Source: Acidovorax sp. YS12
GTDB lineage: Bacteria > Pseudomonadota > Gammaproteobacteria > Burkholderiales > Burkholderiaceae_C
Length of the DNA stretch: 64,000 nt
Assembly: GCA_021496925.1 (NCBI GenBank)
Contig: CP053915.1
Span: 2,170,001-2,234,000 of the forward strand
Direction: 5' to 3'
Shown here: positions 8,615 through 19,300 of the stretch, in pieces
How the letters are laid out: the number at the start of each line of letters is the position of its first letter
How positions within the stretch are numbered: position 1 is the first letter of the stretch
Notes under the pieces: model-generated
Databases searched by the model: none
The model's input: only the letters and a program-made list of their open reading frames with translations
Told to the model about the DNA's origin: nothing
Program-made: the position numbers and the translations under genes

Positions 8615-9360
8615 CAAGAGCAATCCGCCTGGCGCAGCGCATCCACGACGCCGTGCAGGTGCGTGCTCCAGGCGCGCCGCTCGCGCCCCTGCGCGCGCTC
8701 GGGTGGGCCGAAGTGCACCACGGCGGTGATGGCGGGCGCCGAGAGCGTGCGCCATATCGAGCCGACCAGGGTTTCGTCGCCGATGTAGCTGGGCGCGAAG
8801 CTCGTGGCGCCCGTGGCGCGGTCGATGAAGCGCAGCCCCACGGGCTGCACCGGCGCATCGGCCGCCAGCGCCGCCTGCAGCAGGTTGGCGTGGAACGGCA
8901 GCAGCGTGCGCCCGTCGCCCGTGGTGCCCTCGGGGAACACGGCCAGCACCTCGCCCTGCTGCAGCGCCGCCTGCATGCGCTTGACCATGCGCAGCGCGTC
9001 GCGCGGCGATTCGCGCTGGATGTAGAGCGTGCCCCCGGCCGTGGCCAGGGTGCCGACGAGGGGCCACGCCTGCACGTCGGACTTGGAGACGAAGCGGCAG
9101 TAGCGCGCCGCGTGCAGCACCGGGATGTCGAGCCACGAGATGTGGTTGGCCACCAGCAGCGCCGGCCCCTGCCGCACCGGCGCGCCCTGCACCTGCAGCG
9201 TGATGCCGGCGCGCGCCAGCAGCCCCAGCGACCAGGCCTGCACCCGGGCCTGCTGCTGCTCGGGCGACAGGCGCGGAAAGTGCCAGGTGACCACCCACAG
9301 CCCGTGCAGCAGGTGCGCCAGCATGCGCAGCGTGCGCCCCAGGGCGCGCAGAAGTTGCAT
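8614..9360 (-). CDS. 1-acyl-glycerol-3-phosphate acyltransferase (PlsC-like)
   Basis: Membrane-associated acyltransferase of phospholipid synthesis, 248 residues. It has the catalytic NHxxxxD box as NHISWLD (72-78) and the second glycerol-phosphate box FPEGTT (142-147), plus a hydrophobic N-terminal helix (about 10-28). Similar proteins include PlsC and the ornithine-lipid acyltransferase OlsA; sequence alone does not separate these. It starts 8 bases after the stop of the pyrC'-like gene and so is likely the last gene of the pyrimidine operon. Its stop codon abuts repeat copy A. Confidence 0.88.
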   Translation of the reverse strand: MQLLRALGRTLRMLAHLLHGLWVVTWHFPRLSPEQQQARVQAWSLGLLARAGITLQVQGAPVRQGPALLVANHISWLDIPVLHAARYCRFVSKSDVQAWPLVGTLATAGGTLYIQRESPRDALRMVKRMQAALQQGEVLAVFPEGTTGDGRTLLPFHANLLQAALAADAPVQPVGLRFIDRATGATSFAPSYIGDETLVGSIWRTLSAPAITAVVHFGPPERAQGRERRAWSTHLHGVVDALRQADCS

Positions 9361-9368
9361 GCGCGGGC

Positions 9369-10661
9369 TTAGCGCTCGAAGGCGACGTGCCCGCCGACCA
9401 GCGTGGCGCGCACGCGCGCGGGCAGCTCGTAGCCCGCGAAGGGCGTGTGCTTGCCCTGGCTGGCCAGCGCGTCGGGGCGCACGGTCCAGGCGGCCTGCGG
9501 ATCGACGATGCACAGGTCGCCCACGCCGCCCTCGACGATCTGGCCCACGCTGGCCTGCAGCGTGCCCAGCGCATTGCCCAGCACGCGCGCAGGCTCGCTG
9601 GTGACGACGGCGAGCGCGCGCGCCAGCGGCACGCCGTGATCCTGCGACCACTTGAAGGCCAGGGCCAGCAGCAGCTCCAGCCCGGTGGCGCCGGGTTCGG
9701 CCTCGGCGAACGGCAGCGCCTTGGCGTCTTCATCGACCGGGGTGTGGTCGGACACCAGCGCATCGACGGTGCCGTCGCGCAGCGCCTGCGAGAGCGCATC
9801 GCGGTCGCGCTGCTGGCGCAGCGGCGGCGTCAGGCGCGCGCGGCTGTCGAAGTAGCCGATGTCGTTTTCCGTCAGGTGCAGCGAATTGATGCTGACGTCG
9901 CAGGTCACCGGCAGGCCGGCGGCCTTGGCCTGGCGCACCAGCTCCACCCCGGCCGCGCTGGAGAGGCGGCACAGGTGCACGCGCGCCTGGGTGCTCTTGA
10001 GCAGCTCGAAGATGGTGTGCAGCGCAATCGTCTCGGCCGCCACCGGCACGCCGGACAGGCCCATGCGCGTGGCCAGCGCGCCGCTGGCGGCCACGCCCCG
10101 GCCCAGGTGCAGCTCCTGCGGGCGCAGCCACACGGTGTAGCCGAAGGTGGCGGCGTACTGCAGCGCGCGCTGCAGCGTCTGTGTGCTGGCCAGCGGCACG
10201 TCGGCCTGGCCGAAGCCGACGCAGCCGGACTCGGTCAGCTCGGCCATCTCGGTCAGCACCTCGCCGCCCAGTCCGCGCGTGAGCGCGCCCAGCGGGAACA
10301 GGCGCGCCTGGTGCAGCTTCTCGGCGCGGAACTTGAGCATCTGCACCAGGCCAGGTTCGTCGAGCACGGGGTCGGTGTCGGGGGGGCAGACCAGACTGGT
10401 GACGCCGCCGGCGACGGCGGCGGCCATTTCCGATTCGAGCATGCGCTCGTGCTCGTGCCCCGGCTCGCGCATGCGCGCGGCCAGGTCCACCAGGCCGGGC
10501 AGCACGATGCAGCCCGTGGCGTCGATCACGCGCGCGGGCGCGAAATCCCGGGGCTCACGGTCCACGGCGATGATGCGCCCGGCGGCAATGGCCACGCTGC
10601 ACACCTTGTCGAGCCCGCTGGCGGGGTCGATGACCCGGCCGTTTGCTATCAGTATTTTCAT
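9369..10661 (-). CDS. pyrX: Dihydroorotase-like protein without metal site (PyrC'/PyrX)
   Basis: 430-residue amidohydrolase-fold protein with the overall pattern of type I dihydroorotase (VLPGLVD near 53-59, SDHTPVDEDAK near 300). The zinc motif DxHxHxREPG reads DLAARMREPG at 59-68, so both metal histidines are replaced (Ala61, Arg63), and the lysine-bearing segment is also atypical. Catalysis is therefore unlikely. In Pseudomonas and relatives such a pseudo-dihydroorotase is encoded next to pyrB and is needed to assemble active aspartate carbamoyltransferase; the position here, directly after pyrB, fits that role. A working dihydroorotase must be encoded elsewhere. Confidence 0.88.
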   Translation of the reverse strand: MKILIANGRVIDPASGLDKVCSVAIAAGRIIAVDREPRDFAPARVIDATGCIVLPGLVDLAARMREPGHEHERMLESEMAAAVAGGVTSLVCPPDTDPVLDEPGLVQMLKFRAEKLHQARLFPLGALTRGLGGEVLTEMAELTESGCVGFGQADVPLASTQTLQRALQYAATFGYTVWLRPQELHLGRGVAASGALATRMGLSGVPVAAETIALHTIFELLKSTQARVHLCRLSSAAGVELVRQAKAAGLPVTCDVSINSLHLTENDIGYFDSRARLTPPLRQQRDRDALSQALRDGTVDALVSDHTPVDEDAKALPFAEAEPGATGLELLLALAFKWSQDHGVPLARALAVVTSEPARVLGNALGTLQASVGQIVEGGVGDLCIVDPQAAWTVRPDALASQGKHTPFAGYELPARVRATLVGGHVAFER

Positions 10662-10670
10662 GGTTTCAAG

Positions 10671-10725
10671 CCAAATTGGCCGCTAGCCCTTACCAGTCAA
10701 GCGCAAGCAGCTATGAAAACAGGAG
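10671..10725. repeat. 45-bp hairpin repeat, copy B
   Basis: Diverged reverse-orientation copy: CCAAATTGGCCGCTAGCCC, then AGTCAAGCGCAAGCAGCTATG. It fills the gap between pyrB (stop at 10730) and the pyrC'-like gene (start 10661), inside the operon. Confidence 0.55.
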
Positions 10726-10729
10726 CTTT

Positions 10730-11692
10730 TCAAGCCTCGTTGCCAGCGACGATGGACATCACCGCCATGCGCACCGCGATGCCGAAGGTGACCTGCGGCA
10801 GGATCACGGCCTGCGGGCCATCGACCACGGCGGAGTCGATCTCCACGCCGCGGTTGATCGGGCCCGGGTGCATGACGATGGCGTCGGGCCGGGCCAGGCG
10901 CAGCTTCTCGGGCGTCAGGCCGAAGCTCTTGAAATACTCCTGGCTCGACGGCAGCAGCGCACCGCTCATGCGCTCGTTCTGCAGGCGCAGCGTGATGACC
11001 ACGTCGCAGCCCTGGATGCCTTCCTCCAGCGTATGGAACACGCGCACGCCCATGTGCGACAGGTCGGCCGGCACCAGCGTGCGCGGGCCCACCACGCGCA
11101 CCTCGGCGCAGCCCAGGGTGGTGAGCGCGTGGATGTCGGAGCGCGCCACGCGCGAGTGCAGCACGTCGCCCACGATGGCCACCGTCAGGTTGGAAAAATC
11201 CTTCTTGTAGTGGCGGATGGTGTACATGTCGAGCAGCCCCTGCGTGGGGTGGGCGTGCCGCCCGTCGCCCGCGTTCACCACGTGCACGTGCGGCGCCACG
11301 TGCTGCGCGATCAGGTAGGGCGCGCCCGATTCGCTGTGGCGCACGACGAAGATGTCGGCGGCCATGGCGGAGAGGTTGTCGATGGTGTCGAGCAGCGTCT
11401 CGCCCTTGGCGGTGGAACTGCGCGCGATGTCGAGGTTGAACACGTCGGCCGACAGGCGCTTGGCCGCGATCTCGAACGTGGTGCGCGTGCGCGTGCTGTT
11501 CTCGAAGAACAGGTTGAACACGCTCTTGCCGCGCAGCAGCGGCACCTTCTTGACCTCGCGGTCGTTGACCGAAACGAAGTTGTCGGCGGTGTTCAGGATG
11601 TGCGTGAGGATGTCGCGCGGCAGGCCCTCGGTGGAGAGCAGGTGGATCAGCTCGCCGTTCTTGTTCAGCTGGGGATTGCGCTTGTACAGCAC
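10730..11692 (-). CDS. pyrB: Aspartate carbamoyltransferase catalytic subunit
   Basis: Catalyses carbamoyl phosphate + aspartate to carbamoyl-aspartate, the first committed step of pyrimidine synthesis. The 320-residue protein shows the carbamoyl-phosphate loop [10 protein letters not shown] (65-74), K in [20 protein letters not shown] (148-157), and the LRLQNERM and [11 protein letters not shown] segments of the aspartate domain. The start is GTG at 11692, two bases after the pyrR stop; no ATG fits. Located between pyrR and the inactive pyrC' partner, matching the class A ATCase arrangement of pseudomonads and many betaproteobacteria. Confidence 0.95.
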   Translation of the reverse strand: MLYKRNPQLNKNGELIHLLSTEGLPRDILTHILNTADNFVSVNDREVKKVPLLRGKSVFNLFFENSTRTRTTFEIAAKRLSADVFNLDIARSSTAKGETLLDTIDNLSAMAADIFVVRHSESGAPYLIAQHVAPHVHVVNAGDGRHAHPTQGLLDMYTIRHYKKDFSNLTVAIVGDVLHSRVARSDIHALTTLGCAEVRVVGPRTLVPADLSHMGVRVFHTLEEGIQGCDVVITLRLQNERMSGALLPSSQEYFKSFGLTPEKLRLARPDAIVMHPGPINRGVEIDSAVVDGPQAVILPQVTFGIAVRMAVMSIVAGNEA

Positions 11693-11694
11693 GG

Positions 11695-12234
11695 TCAGGC
11701 CTCCATGGCGTTGACTTGGAACTGGAAGGTGCCGTCGGCCGCGCGCGCCAGCGCCAGCGACTGGCTGCCCGGCAAGGCCACGCGGGCGGCGGCGAAGTCG
11801 GCCTGCACGGGCAGTTGGCGCCCGCCCCGGTCCACGAGCACGGCCAGGCGCACGCTGGCGGGGCGGCCGTAGTCGAACAATTCGTTGATGACCGCGCGCA
11901 CCGTGCGCCCGGTGTAGAGCACGTCGTCGAGCACCAGCACGTCGGCGCCGTTGACGTCGAAGGCGATCTGCGTCTGCGCGCTCGCCGCCAGGCCGCGCTG
12001 GGCGAAGTCGTCGCGGTGCAGGGCCGACGACAGCACGCTGGGCGCGCCCGCCAGCCCCAGGTCGCGCTGCAGGCGCTCGACCAGCCAGACGCCGCCCGAG
12101 GCAATGCCCGCCAGGCGCGTGTCCGGCCCCATGAGCGCACGCACGCCGCGCAGCAGCTCGCGGTACAGGGCCTCGGCGTCGAGCACCAGGCTGCCAGCCT
12201 GGGCCACGGGGGGCGAACTCGGGGGAACACTCAT
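11695..12234 (-). CDS. pyrR: Pyrimidine operon regulator / uracil phosphoribosyltransferase-like PyrR
   Basis: 179-residue phosphoribosyltransferase-fold protein with the PRPP loop [13 protein letters not shown] (99-111) and the upstream SGGVWLVE hood segment. PyrR in Gram-positives binds pyr mRNA; in proteobacteria the protein precedes pyrB but the RNA-binding role is less certain. No attenuator-like leader was recognised in front of pyrB, which starts only two bases after the pyrR stop, so classical attenuation at pyrB is not supported here. The start overlaps the ruvX stop by 4 bases. Confidence 0.9.
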   Translation of the reverse strand: MSVPPSSPPVAQAGSLVLDAEALYRELLRGVRALMGPDTRLAGIASGGVWLVERLQRDLGLAGAPSVLSSALHRDDFAQRGLAASAQTQIAFDVNGADVLVLDDVLYTGRTVRAVINELFDYGRPASVRLAVLVDRGGRQLPVQADFAAARVALPGSQSLALARAADGTFQFQVNAMEA

Positions 12235-12668
12235 GCAAGACTCCTCAAAAACTGTTCCAGGATGATGCAGGCCGAAGCGGCGTCGGCATCGCGCGCGCCG
12301 CCCGCCAGGGCCTCGGTGGTGCTGTAGCGCTCGTCCACCTCGTACACCGGCAGGTCGAAGCGCGCATGCAGCTGGCGGCCGAATTTGCGCGCCCGCGCGG
12401 TGTTCTCGTGCGGCGCACCGTCAGGGTGGTAGGGCACGCCCACCACCAGCGCGTGCGGCTGCCACTCGCGGATGCGCTCGCCCGCCAACTGCAGGCGGGC
12501 GTCCTTGGCGTCGGTGCGGATGGTGGCCAAGGGGCTGGCCTGGCCCAGCAGGCGCGAGCCTACGGCGACCCCGGTGCGCTTGAGGCCGAAATCGAAAGCG
12601 AGAAAGGACTGGAACTGCGCGGGGACGGCTGCGGCGGGGACGGCGGCAGACGGGCTGGCACCGCTCAT
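12231..12668 (-). CDS. ruvX: Putative Holliday junction resolvase-like RuvX/YqgF
   Basis: 145-residue RNase H-fold protein: [16 protein letters not shown] gives the first catalytic Asp, [10 protein letters not shown] the second strand, and [10 protein letters not shown] the third acidic motif. Family members process the 5' end of pre-16S rRNA and were first proposed as Holliday junction resolvases. The N-terminal ~25 residues are Ala/Pro-rich and probably disordered. ATG at 12668 overlaps the yqgE stop by 4 bases and the gene overlaps pyrR by 4 bases, so yqgE-ruvX-pyrR-pyrB form one coupled unit. Confidence 0.92.
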   Translation of the reverse strand: MSGASPSAAVPAAAVPAQFQSFLAFDFGLKRTGVAVGSRLLGQASPLATIRTDAKDARLQLAGERIREWQPHALVVGVPYHPDGAPHENTARARKFGRQLHARFDLPVYEVDERYSTTEALAGGARDADAASACIILEQFLRSLA

Positions 12669-13273
12669 GCGTGGCCCGCCTCGGGCGAGAGCATCCACGC
12701 CTGCAGGCCCAGCAGGGCCAGGGCACGGTCGTAGCGCTGGTCCACGGGGGTATCGAAGATCACCGCGCGGTCGGCGCCGACGGTGAGCCAGCTGTTCTCC
12801 GCCAGTTCCGATTCGAGCTGGCCCTCGCCCCAGGCGGCGTAGCCCAGGGTGACGAACACGCGACGCGGCCCTGCGCCTTCGGCCAGGGCTTCGAGCACGT
12901 CCTTGGAGGTGGTCATCTCCAGGCCGCCGGGGATCGTCATGGTCGAGGCGTAGATCGACTCCTCGGCCTCTTCGGTGCCCCCGGCGCCTTGCGTGATCGG
13001 GTCATGGAGCACGAAGCCGCGCTCGGTCTGCACCGGCCCGCCCTGGTACACGGGCTGGTCCGTGAGGTCGGCACGGCCGAGGGACAGATCAACCTTGTCG
13101 AACAGCTTCTTCAGGCTGATGTCGGTGGGCTTGTTGATGATCAGGCCCAGCGCGCCGCGCTCGCTGTGCTCGCACAGGTACACCACGCTGCGCGCGAACG
13201 AAGCATCCTCCAGGCCCGGCATGGCGATGAGGAAGTGGTTCGTCAGGTTGATGGGCGCGGAATCGGCGGACAT
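12665..13273 (-). CDS. YqgE/AlgH family protein (UPF0301)
   Basis: 202 residues, start MSADSAPINLTNHFLIAMPG, with the hallmark segments VVYLCEHSERGALGLIINKP, QPVYQGGPVQTERGFVLH and VTLGYAAWGEGQLESEL. The family has a compact alpha/beta fold; AlgH was linked to alginate regulation in Pseudomonas, but biochemical function is unknown. It is conserved directly upstream of ruvX. First gene of the yqgE-ruvX-pyrR-pyrB-pyrC' unit. Confidence 0.93.
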   Translation of the reverse strand: MSADSAPINLTNHFLIAMPGLEDASFARSVVYLCEHSERGALGLIINKPTDISLKKLFDKVDLSLGRADLTDQPVYQGGPVQTERGFVLHDPITQGAGGTEEAEESIYASTMTIPGGLEMTTSKDVLEALAEGAGPRRVFVTLGYAAWGEGQLESELAENSWLTVGADRAVIFDTPVDQRYDRALALLGLQAWMLSPEAGHA

Positions 13274-13305
13274 GGCGCGATTTTAGCGGCGATCCACGCA
13301 CCGCC

Positions 13306-13328
13306 GCCCGGCCCGCAAGGGGCCGGGC
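13306..13328 (-). terminator. GC hairpin downstream of chpA
   Basis: Perfect 9-bp stem GCCCGGCCC / GGGCCGGGC with a 5-base loop, 20 bases after the chpA stop. There is no U-tract, so it may be a transcript-end stabiliser or an imperfect terminator. Confidence 0.35.
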
Positions 13329-13347
13329 CGGACTGGCAAAACCAGCC

Positions 13348-16300
13348 CTAGACCGCCGCCAGTGCGGCCGCCTTGGCGGCGTAGTGCTTGACGAGGCCGA
13401 GCAGCTCCTCGTCGGAGTAGGGCTTGCCCAGGTAGTGGTTGACGCCCAGCTCCAGCGCATGCTCGCGGTGCTTCTCGGCGATGCGCGAGGTGATCATGAT
13501 GATCGGCAGGTCGTGCAGCGCGGCGTCGCCCCGGATGTTGCGCGCCAGGTCGAAGCCGTCCATGCGCGGCATTTCGATGTCCGACAGCACCACCGTCGGG
13601 CGTTCCTCCTGCAGCCGCTCCAGCGCCTGCAGGCCATCGGCCGCCAGGGCCACGCGGTAGCCTTCGCGCTGCAGCAGGCGCTGCGTGACGCGGCGCACCG
13701 TGATCGAATCGTCGACCACCAGCACCAGCGGCACCTGGCTGGCTGCGGGCGTGCTCTGCGGCGCGGCTTTTTGCGGCTGCTCCGCTGCCCCTGCCGCGGC
13801 GGGCGCCTCGGCTGCGGCCTCGAGCGCCGCGGGCATCAGCTTGCCCTGCTGGCGGATGGTTTCGCCATACACGTTGGCCAGCGCCACCGGGTTGTACACC
13901 AGCACCACGGCGCCGGACGCCAGTACCGACATCCCCGCCAGGCCCGGCAGGCGCGACAGCTGGGGCCCGAGGTTCTTCACCACGATTTCCTGGTTGCCCA
14001 GGACTTCGTCCACGTGCATCGCCAGGCGCTGCGAGGCGCTGCGCAGAACCACCACGGGGCGGGTCTTGCCAGCGGATTCCAGGCTGCGGGCCGAAGACTG
14101 CAGCAGCGCGCCCGACCAGAAGAAGGGCAGCATCTCGCCGCCCTCGCGGAACTGGCCCGAACGGTAGGCCTGCTCCAGCTCGGACAGCGGCGTGCGGCGC
14201 ACGATTTCCACCAGATTGGCCGGAATACCGATCGACAGGTCGCCCGAGCGCAGCATCACCACCTGGGTGACGGCGGTGGTCAGCGGCAGCACCATGCGGA
14301 ACGACGACCCCTGGCCGCTGGTCGTGGTGGTTTCGATGCGTCCGCCCAGGGCGTTGACCTCGGAGCGCACGACGTCCATGCCGACGCCACGGCCGGACAG
14401 CCCCGTGACCTCGGTGGCAGTGGAGAAACCCTGCATGAAGATGAGCTGCGCGGCCTCGGTCTCGCTGAGCTGGGCATCGGGCGCGATCAGCCCCTGGGAC
14501 ACGGCCTTGGCACGGATGCGCTCGATGTTCAGACCCGCGCCGTCGTCGCGGAACTCGACCGAGACGTCGTTGCCTTCGTGGCGCAGCCCCACCGTGATGG
14601 TGCCCGTGGCGGGCTTGCCGCGGGCCGTGCGTTCCTCGGGCATCTCGATGCCATGGGAGACGCAGTTGCGCAGCAGGTGCTCGAACGCGGGCGTCATGCG
14701 GTCGAGAACGCTGCGGTCCAGTTCGATGGTGCCGCCCGCGATGTCGAGCTTGATCTGCTTGCCCAGCTCCTTGGACGACTGGCGCACCACGGCGTACAGG
14801 CGCTCGGCGATGCTCTCGAACTCGACCATGCGCGTGCGCAGCAGGTCGCGCTGCAGCTCGCGGGCCTGGCGGCCCTGGGCGATCAGGTCGTCTTCGGCAC
14901 CTTCCAGCGCACGCTGCAGGTTGCGCTGCACGGTGGCCACGTCGTTCACCGACTCGGCCATCATGCGCGTGAGTTCCTGCACGCGCGTGAAGCGGTCGAA
15001 CTCCAGCGGGTCGAAGCCCGCCGTGCTGTCCTTGGACAAGGCCAGACGCGACTGCATCTGCGACTCCGCCTGCACCTCGATGTCGCGCAGTTGCTGGCGC
15101 AGCCGCTCCAGGTTGCCTGACAGATCGTCCAGCGAGCCCTTGACCTGCTTCATGCGCACGTCCAGGCGCGAACGCGCGATCAGCACCTCGCCGGCCTGGT
15201 TGACCAGCCGGTCGAGCAGTTGGGCGCGCACGCGCACCGACTGGCCCGAAGCGGTGCGCTGCGCCGCAGGCTGCGCCGCCGCAGCCATGCGGATCGGTGC
15301 CGCCAGGGGCATGGCCTGCGATGCCGCAGCCGCTGGCGCATCGGCCACCGCCACGGGTTCCGGCGCCGAAGGCTCCGGTTCGGAGGGCTGCACGGCAGGC
15401 TCGGGCTCCTGGGCACCCACGACACGCAGCACCTCGAAACTGGCCTGCAGGCTGTCAAGACCGGCCAGCAGGGGCTCGATCTTGTCGGTACTCAGATCCT
15501 CGGTTCCGATCTGCTCGACCGCCGTCTCCAGGCGGTGCGCCATTTCCCCCAGGCGCATGGCACCGGCGAGCCGCGAACTGCCCTTGAGCGTATGCAATGC
15601 GCGCAGCACCACGCTGCGCGATCCCATGTCCTGCGGGTGGCCGGCCCACTGGCGCAGCGCCGCGCCGAGCGCAGGGAAGAGTTCGGTCGCTTCTTCCTCG
15701 AAGATCGGAAACAGATCGGGGTCGATGACGTCGAAAACGTCGATGTCGTCGTCCAGGTCGCTGCCACGCTCCACCGCCTGGGCGATCGCATCGTCCAAAC
15801 GCCGGTCCGCATCCAGCGAGGACAGGGAAGACGGCGCAAGACGCGCTCCTTGATCGACACCCTCTTCAGCCGGCGCCACATCGTCCATGGCATACGCGGC
15901 AGCCAGGGACTCCAGCGGCGCCATGCCGCTGCTGATCTCGGTGTTCAGGATGTCCCGCAGCGCCTCCATGAGCTGCGGCTGCGGCGTTTTCAGGAAACCT
16001 GCGGCGAACTGGTGCAGCAGCCTGCAGATGTCCTCTGCCGTGGCGACAAAAACCTGCGCCTGTTCAGGCAAGCCATGCGGCTGCAACTGCACATGCTGCA
16101 GCGCGTGCTCCAGCAAGCGGGCCATCTCCGACAACGCGGTGAAGCCCACGGTAGCGGAGCTGCCCGCCAGCGAATGGGCCAGCGCCACGGCCTGGTCGGG
16201 CACGGGCTGGTGCAACTCGTGGGACCAGCCCCGCAAGCAAGCCTCCAGGCGGCGCGACCATTCATCCGCCTCGCCCAGATAGACGTTGTACAGCGCCACG

Positions 16301-19300
16301 CCGATGCGCAGGGAGCCAATGGCCTTCACCGAGTCGTCCGCCAGAGCGGACGGCTCGGTGGCTGCCGGCTCCGGCACTGGAGCAACCACATCCTCCTGCA
16401 ACGATTCCGGCTGCGCCGATTCGGCGGCCAGCATGGGCTCCACAAGCGCATCCACTGTCGATGCAATGTCCTCCACTTGTGCAGTGGGAGCGTCCTCTGC
16501 CCCGGTGCCGACGCCGGGCTGCGCCACCGCCACGCCATCGTCCGCGACGACCGGTTCCTCCAGAACGAAGTCCTGCGGCCAATCCACGGATACCGGGGGC
16601 TGTGCCTCCACGGCCACAGGCAGCTCCTGCATCTCTGCCGGCAGGTCTATGGCGGGTATCTCGACCACGGCCTGCGGCTCCTCGGCGGCAGGAACTGTTT
16701 CCGGCCCGGCCGCAGAGAACACCGAGAAATCAATGTCTTCCGTGACATCGGGAAGAACGATGTCAATCGAAGGCTCTGTGGGCACCTCCGGAAGATGTGG
16801 AGAAACCTCCGTGGGCGCGAAATCCAGTTCAGGCAAGAGATCGAGCAGCTCCGTTGCCGCCTCTGGCGCCGGGACCTCAGCCGCTGCAGTCACTTCGCCG
16901 TCTTCGGTAGCGGGAGCCATCTCCTGCGGCCCGGCATCGGTCAAAGACACCTCCGGCAGCTCCGGCACGAACTCCGGTTCCGGCACAGGCTCCGAGGGCG
17001 CCACCTCCGTGGCATCCGGCGCCCCCAGGGCCGTGCCAACTGCATCTGCATCTGCATTTGCCAAGGCCGGCAGCGCCAGCGGCAGACGCTCACCACGCAA
17101 ACGCATGGCATCCGCAGCCGCGCGGAAGGGCTCGGGCTGCCACGCGTCGGCGTGGCCCTGGGCGATGGCCTCGACCCACTCGCCAAAGGCGCGCAACGCT
17201 TCTACAGCCAGGGCCTGCATGGGCGCAGGCATGGGCTTTTGCTCGGCAAGCCAGGCGTTGAGCATCTGCTCCATGGCCCAGCCTGCTTCGCCAAAATCCG
17301 TCAACCCCACCATGCGGGAGCTGCCCTTGAGGGTGTGGAATGCACGGCGCAGCGTGGTTTGCTCGCTCAAGTCGCCTGGCGCCTGTTCCAGCGCTGCCAG
17401 CGCGGCCAGCCCCGTGGTCACCACCTCACGCGCTTCTTCAAGGAAGATGTCGAGCAATTCGTCGTCTTCTTCCTGCTGCGACGCCGGCATGGGCGCTGGC
17501 GCCGGCACGGGCTCCGCGGCCACAGGGACGGCTGGCTCGGGGGCTGCCGCAACCGGCTCGGGCTGCAGTTGGATGAGTGCATCTTGCAGTTCTGGCGCCG
17601 GTGCAGGCTCCAGCACGGGCTCTGGCTGTACCTGCACTGGCGCGACGGATGCAGGCGCAGGCGCAGGAGCTGTGCGGGGCACCACCTCGGGCAGGGGAAG
17701 TTCGGCACGCCCCTCGAGTTTTTGCGCCACGTCCTCCAGGCTGTCCCCAGCACGTGCACGGGTGCGCCCCATGAGCACACGCAGTTCTCCCTGCTCTTCG
17801 TCATAAACGAACAGCTTGCGCGCCATGGCGCGCTGGTAGCCCAGCATGTCGATCAGGAAGCCCAGGGCGCCGAGGCTGCTGCCCAGCTTCTCGAAGACCG
17901 GCTGGCGCTCCTCTTGCGGTACCTCGTTGATCAGCAGGCGCTCAACCGTTTCACGCATCCGCGCCACGGCAAGCGAGGCCTGGTCCAGCCCCAGCACGGA
18001 AAGCACGCCGCGCATCTGCGCCAGTTGCCCGGGGACCGTCGAGAGCACGGACAGTTCCTCCGGCGCGCGGAAGAACTGGTCGAGACACTTTTCCGCTTCG
18101 GCCAGCGTCGCACGCAACTCGTCGACGACGCTCCCCATGGTCTGGCGGTCGCTGACCCGGCGGTACAGCTCCTCCATCCACGGCTCCAGCGGTGCGGGCT
18201 CGGCGCCTGCCAGCACCTGCTCGAGACGCTCCGCCAGGCGGCTGGCACGCTCCACCATGCTGGTGTCGCTGGCATCCAGGTCTTCGAACGTGGCTTGCAG
18301 ATACAGGACGGAAGTTGCGACTTCCATGGCCAATGCGGCGGCCGGCGGCTCACCCGAGCGCACGGTGGCTTCCAGGGTGCGCGTCAGGGCACGCGCCAGG
18401 CTGTCACTGCCCGGCAGCAGCTTGTTCAACGAATCGCACACCAGGCTGAACTGATCCGCGGCCGGCTTGAGCTTGACACGGTCCCCGCCGGCCAAGGCCG
18501 ACCAGGTTTCGGTGGCCGCGGCGATGCGCTTGCGCGCCTGCGCCAGCAATGCCGGATCGAAGCGCCCAAAGCGGGCCGTTTCGTAATCGACGGGGCGAAA
18601 GCGATTCAGTTGAAAGGTTTCGCGTACGGCCGACAGCGGCGACACACCCTCGACCGGCGCAGGCTGGGCCTGTGCACAAAAGAACAGCAAGTCCTGCACC
18701 AGCCGATCCGGCAAGGCCTGTTCACCCTTGGCAAAAGCCGCGTACTGCAGCAGGACCCGCGAAGCCACACGTTTGACGTAGACGTCAGAGGGCAGCAGGC
18801 GCTGGGCCATGGCCTCGAAAAAGGCCGCACTGATCCGCCAGAAGGTTCGCACGGCGGGATGCGTCTGCGCCGCGACGAATCCCAGGCAGGTATCGCGCAT
18901 CGCCGCCGCCGCGGCAGGGTCTGCCGACTTGACGATGCGCAGCACCGCGCTATCGAGGCGCGCACGCGCCTCCGGGCCATAGGGCAGCGGCGCTGCATTG
19001 ACCTGAAACGCCGGCTCATGCAGGCGCCGCTCGGCCGGCCAAAGGTCGGCAGGATGGACTCGCTCGGCACCCGCCAGTGCCTGGACGTCCCGGTACTGGG
19101 GAAACAGTGCAACGGGTGAAACCGGCTTGCCGGCCAGGACACTTTCCAGATACTCGATCAGCGCGAAACTGGCCCGCTCGATGACGGCGGCGGCATCGTC
19201 GCTGCATTGCTCGGGCCGCTGCACGTACTTCTGCACAACGGCTTCCATGGCGCGCAACAGCAGCGTTGGTGTACCCATGCCCACCATCTCCAGGGCTCCG

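Noticed and set aside
11695..12234. PyrR-dependent attenuator in front of pyrB.
   Set aside because: pyrB starts two bases after the pyrR stop, leaving no leader for a terminator/anti-terminator pair.
15220..19119. A 1299-residue open frame on the plus strand inside chpA, with similar long frames opposite degP, the permease fusion, thiD-hemL and others.
   Set aside because: High-GC shadow frames: they are rich in Arg, His, Gly and Ala, lack family motifs, and the opposite strand holds a complete recognisable gene in each case.
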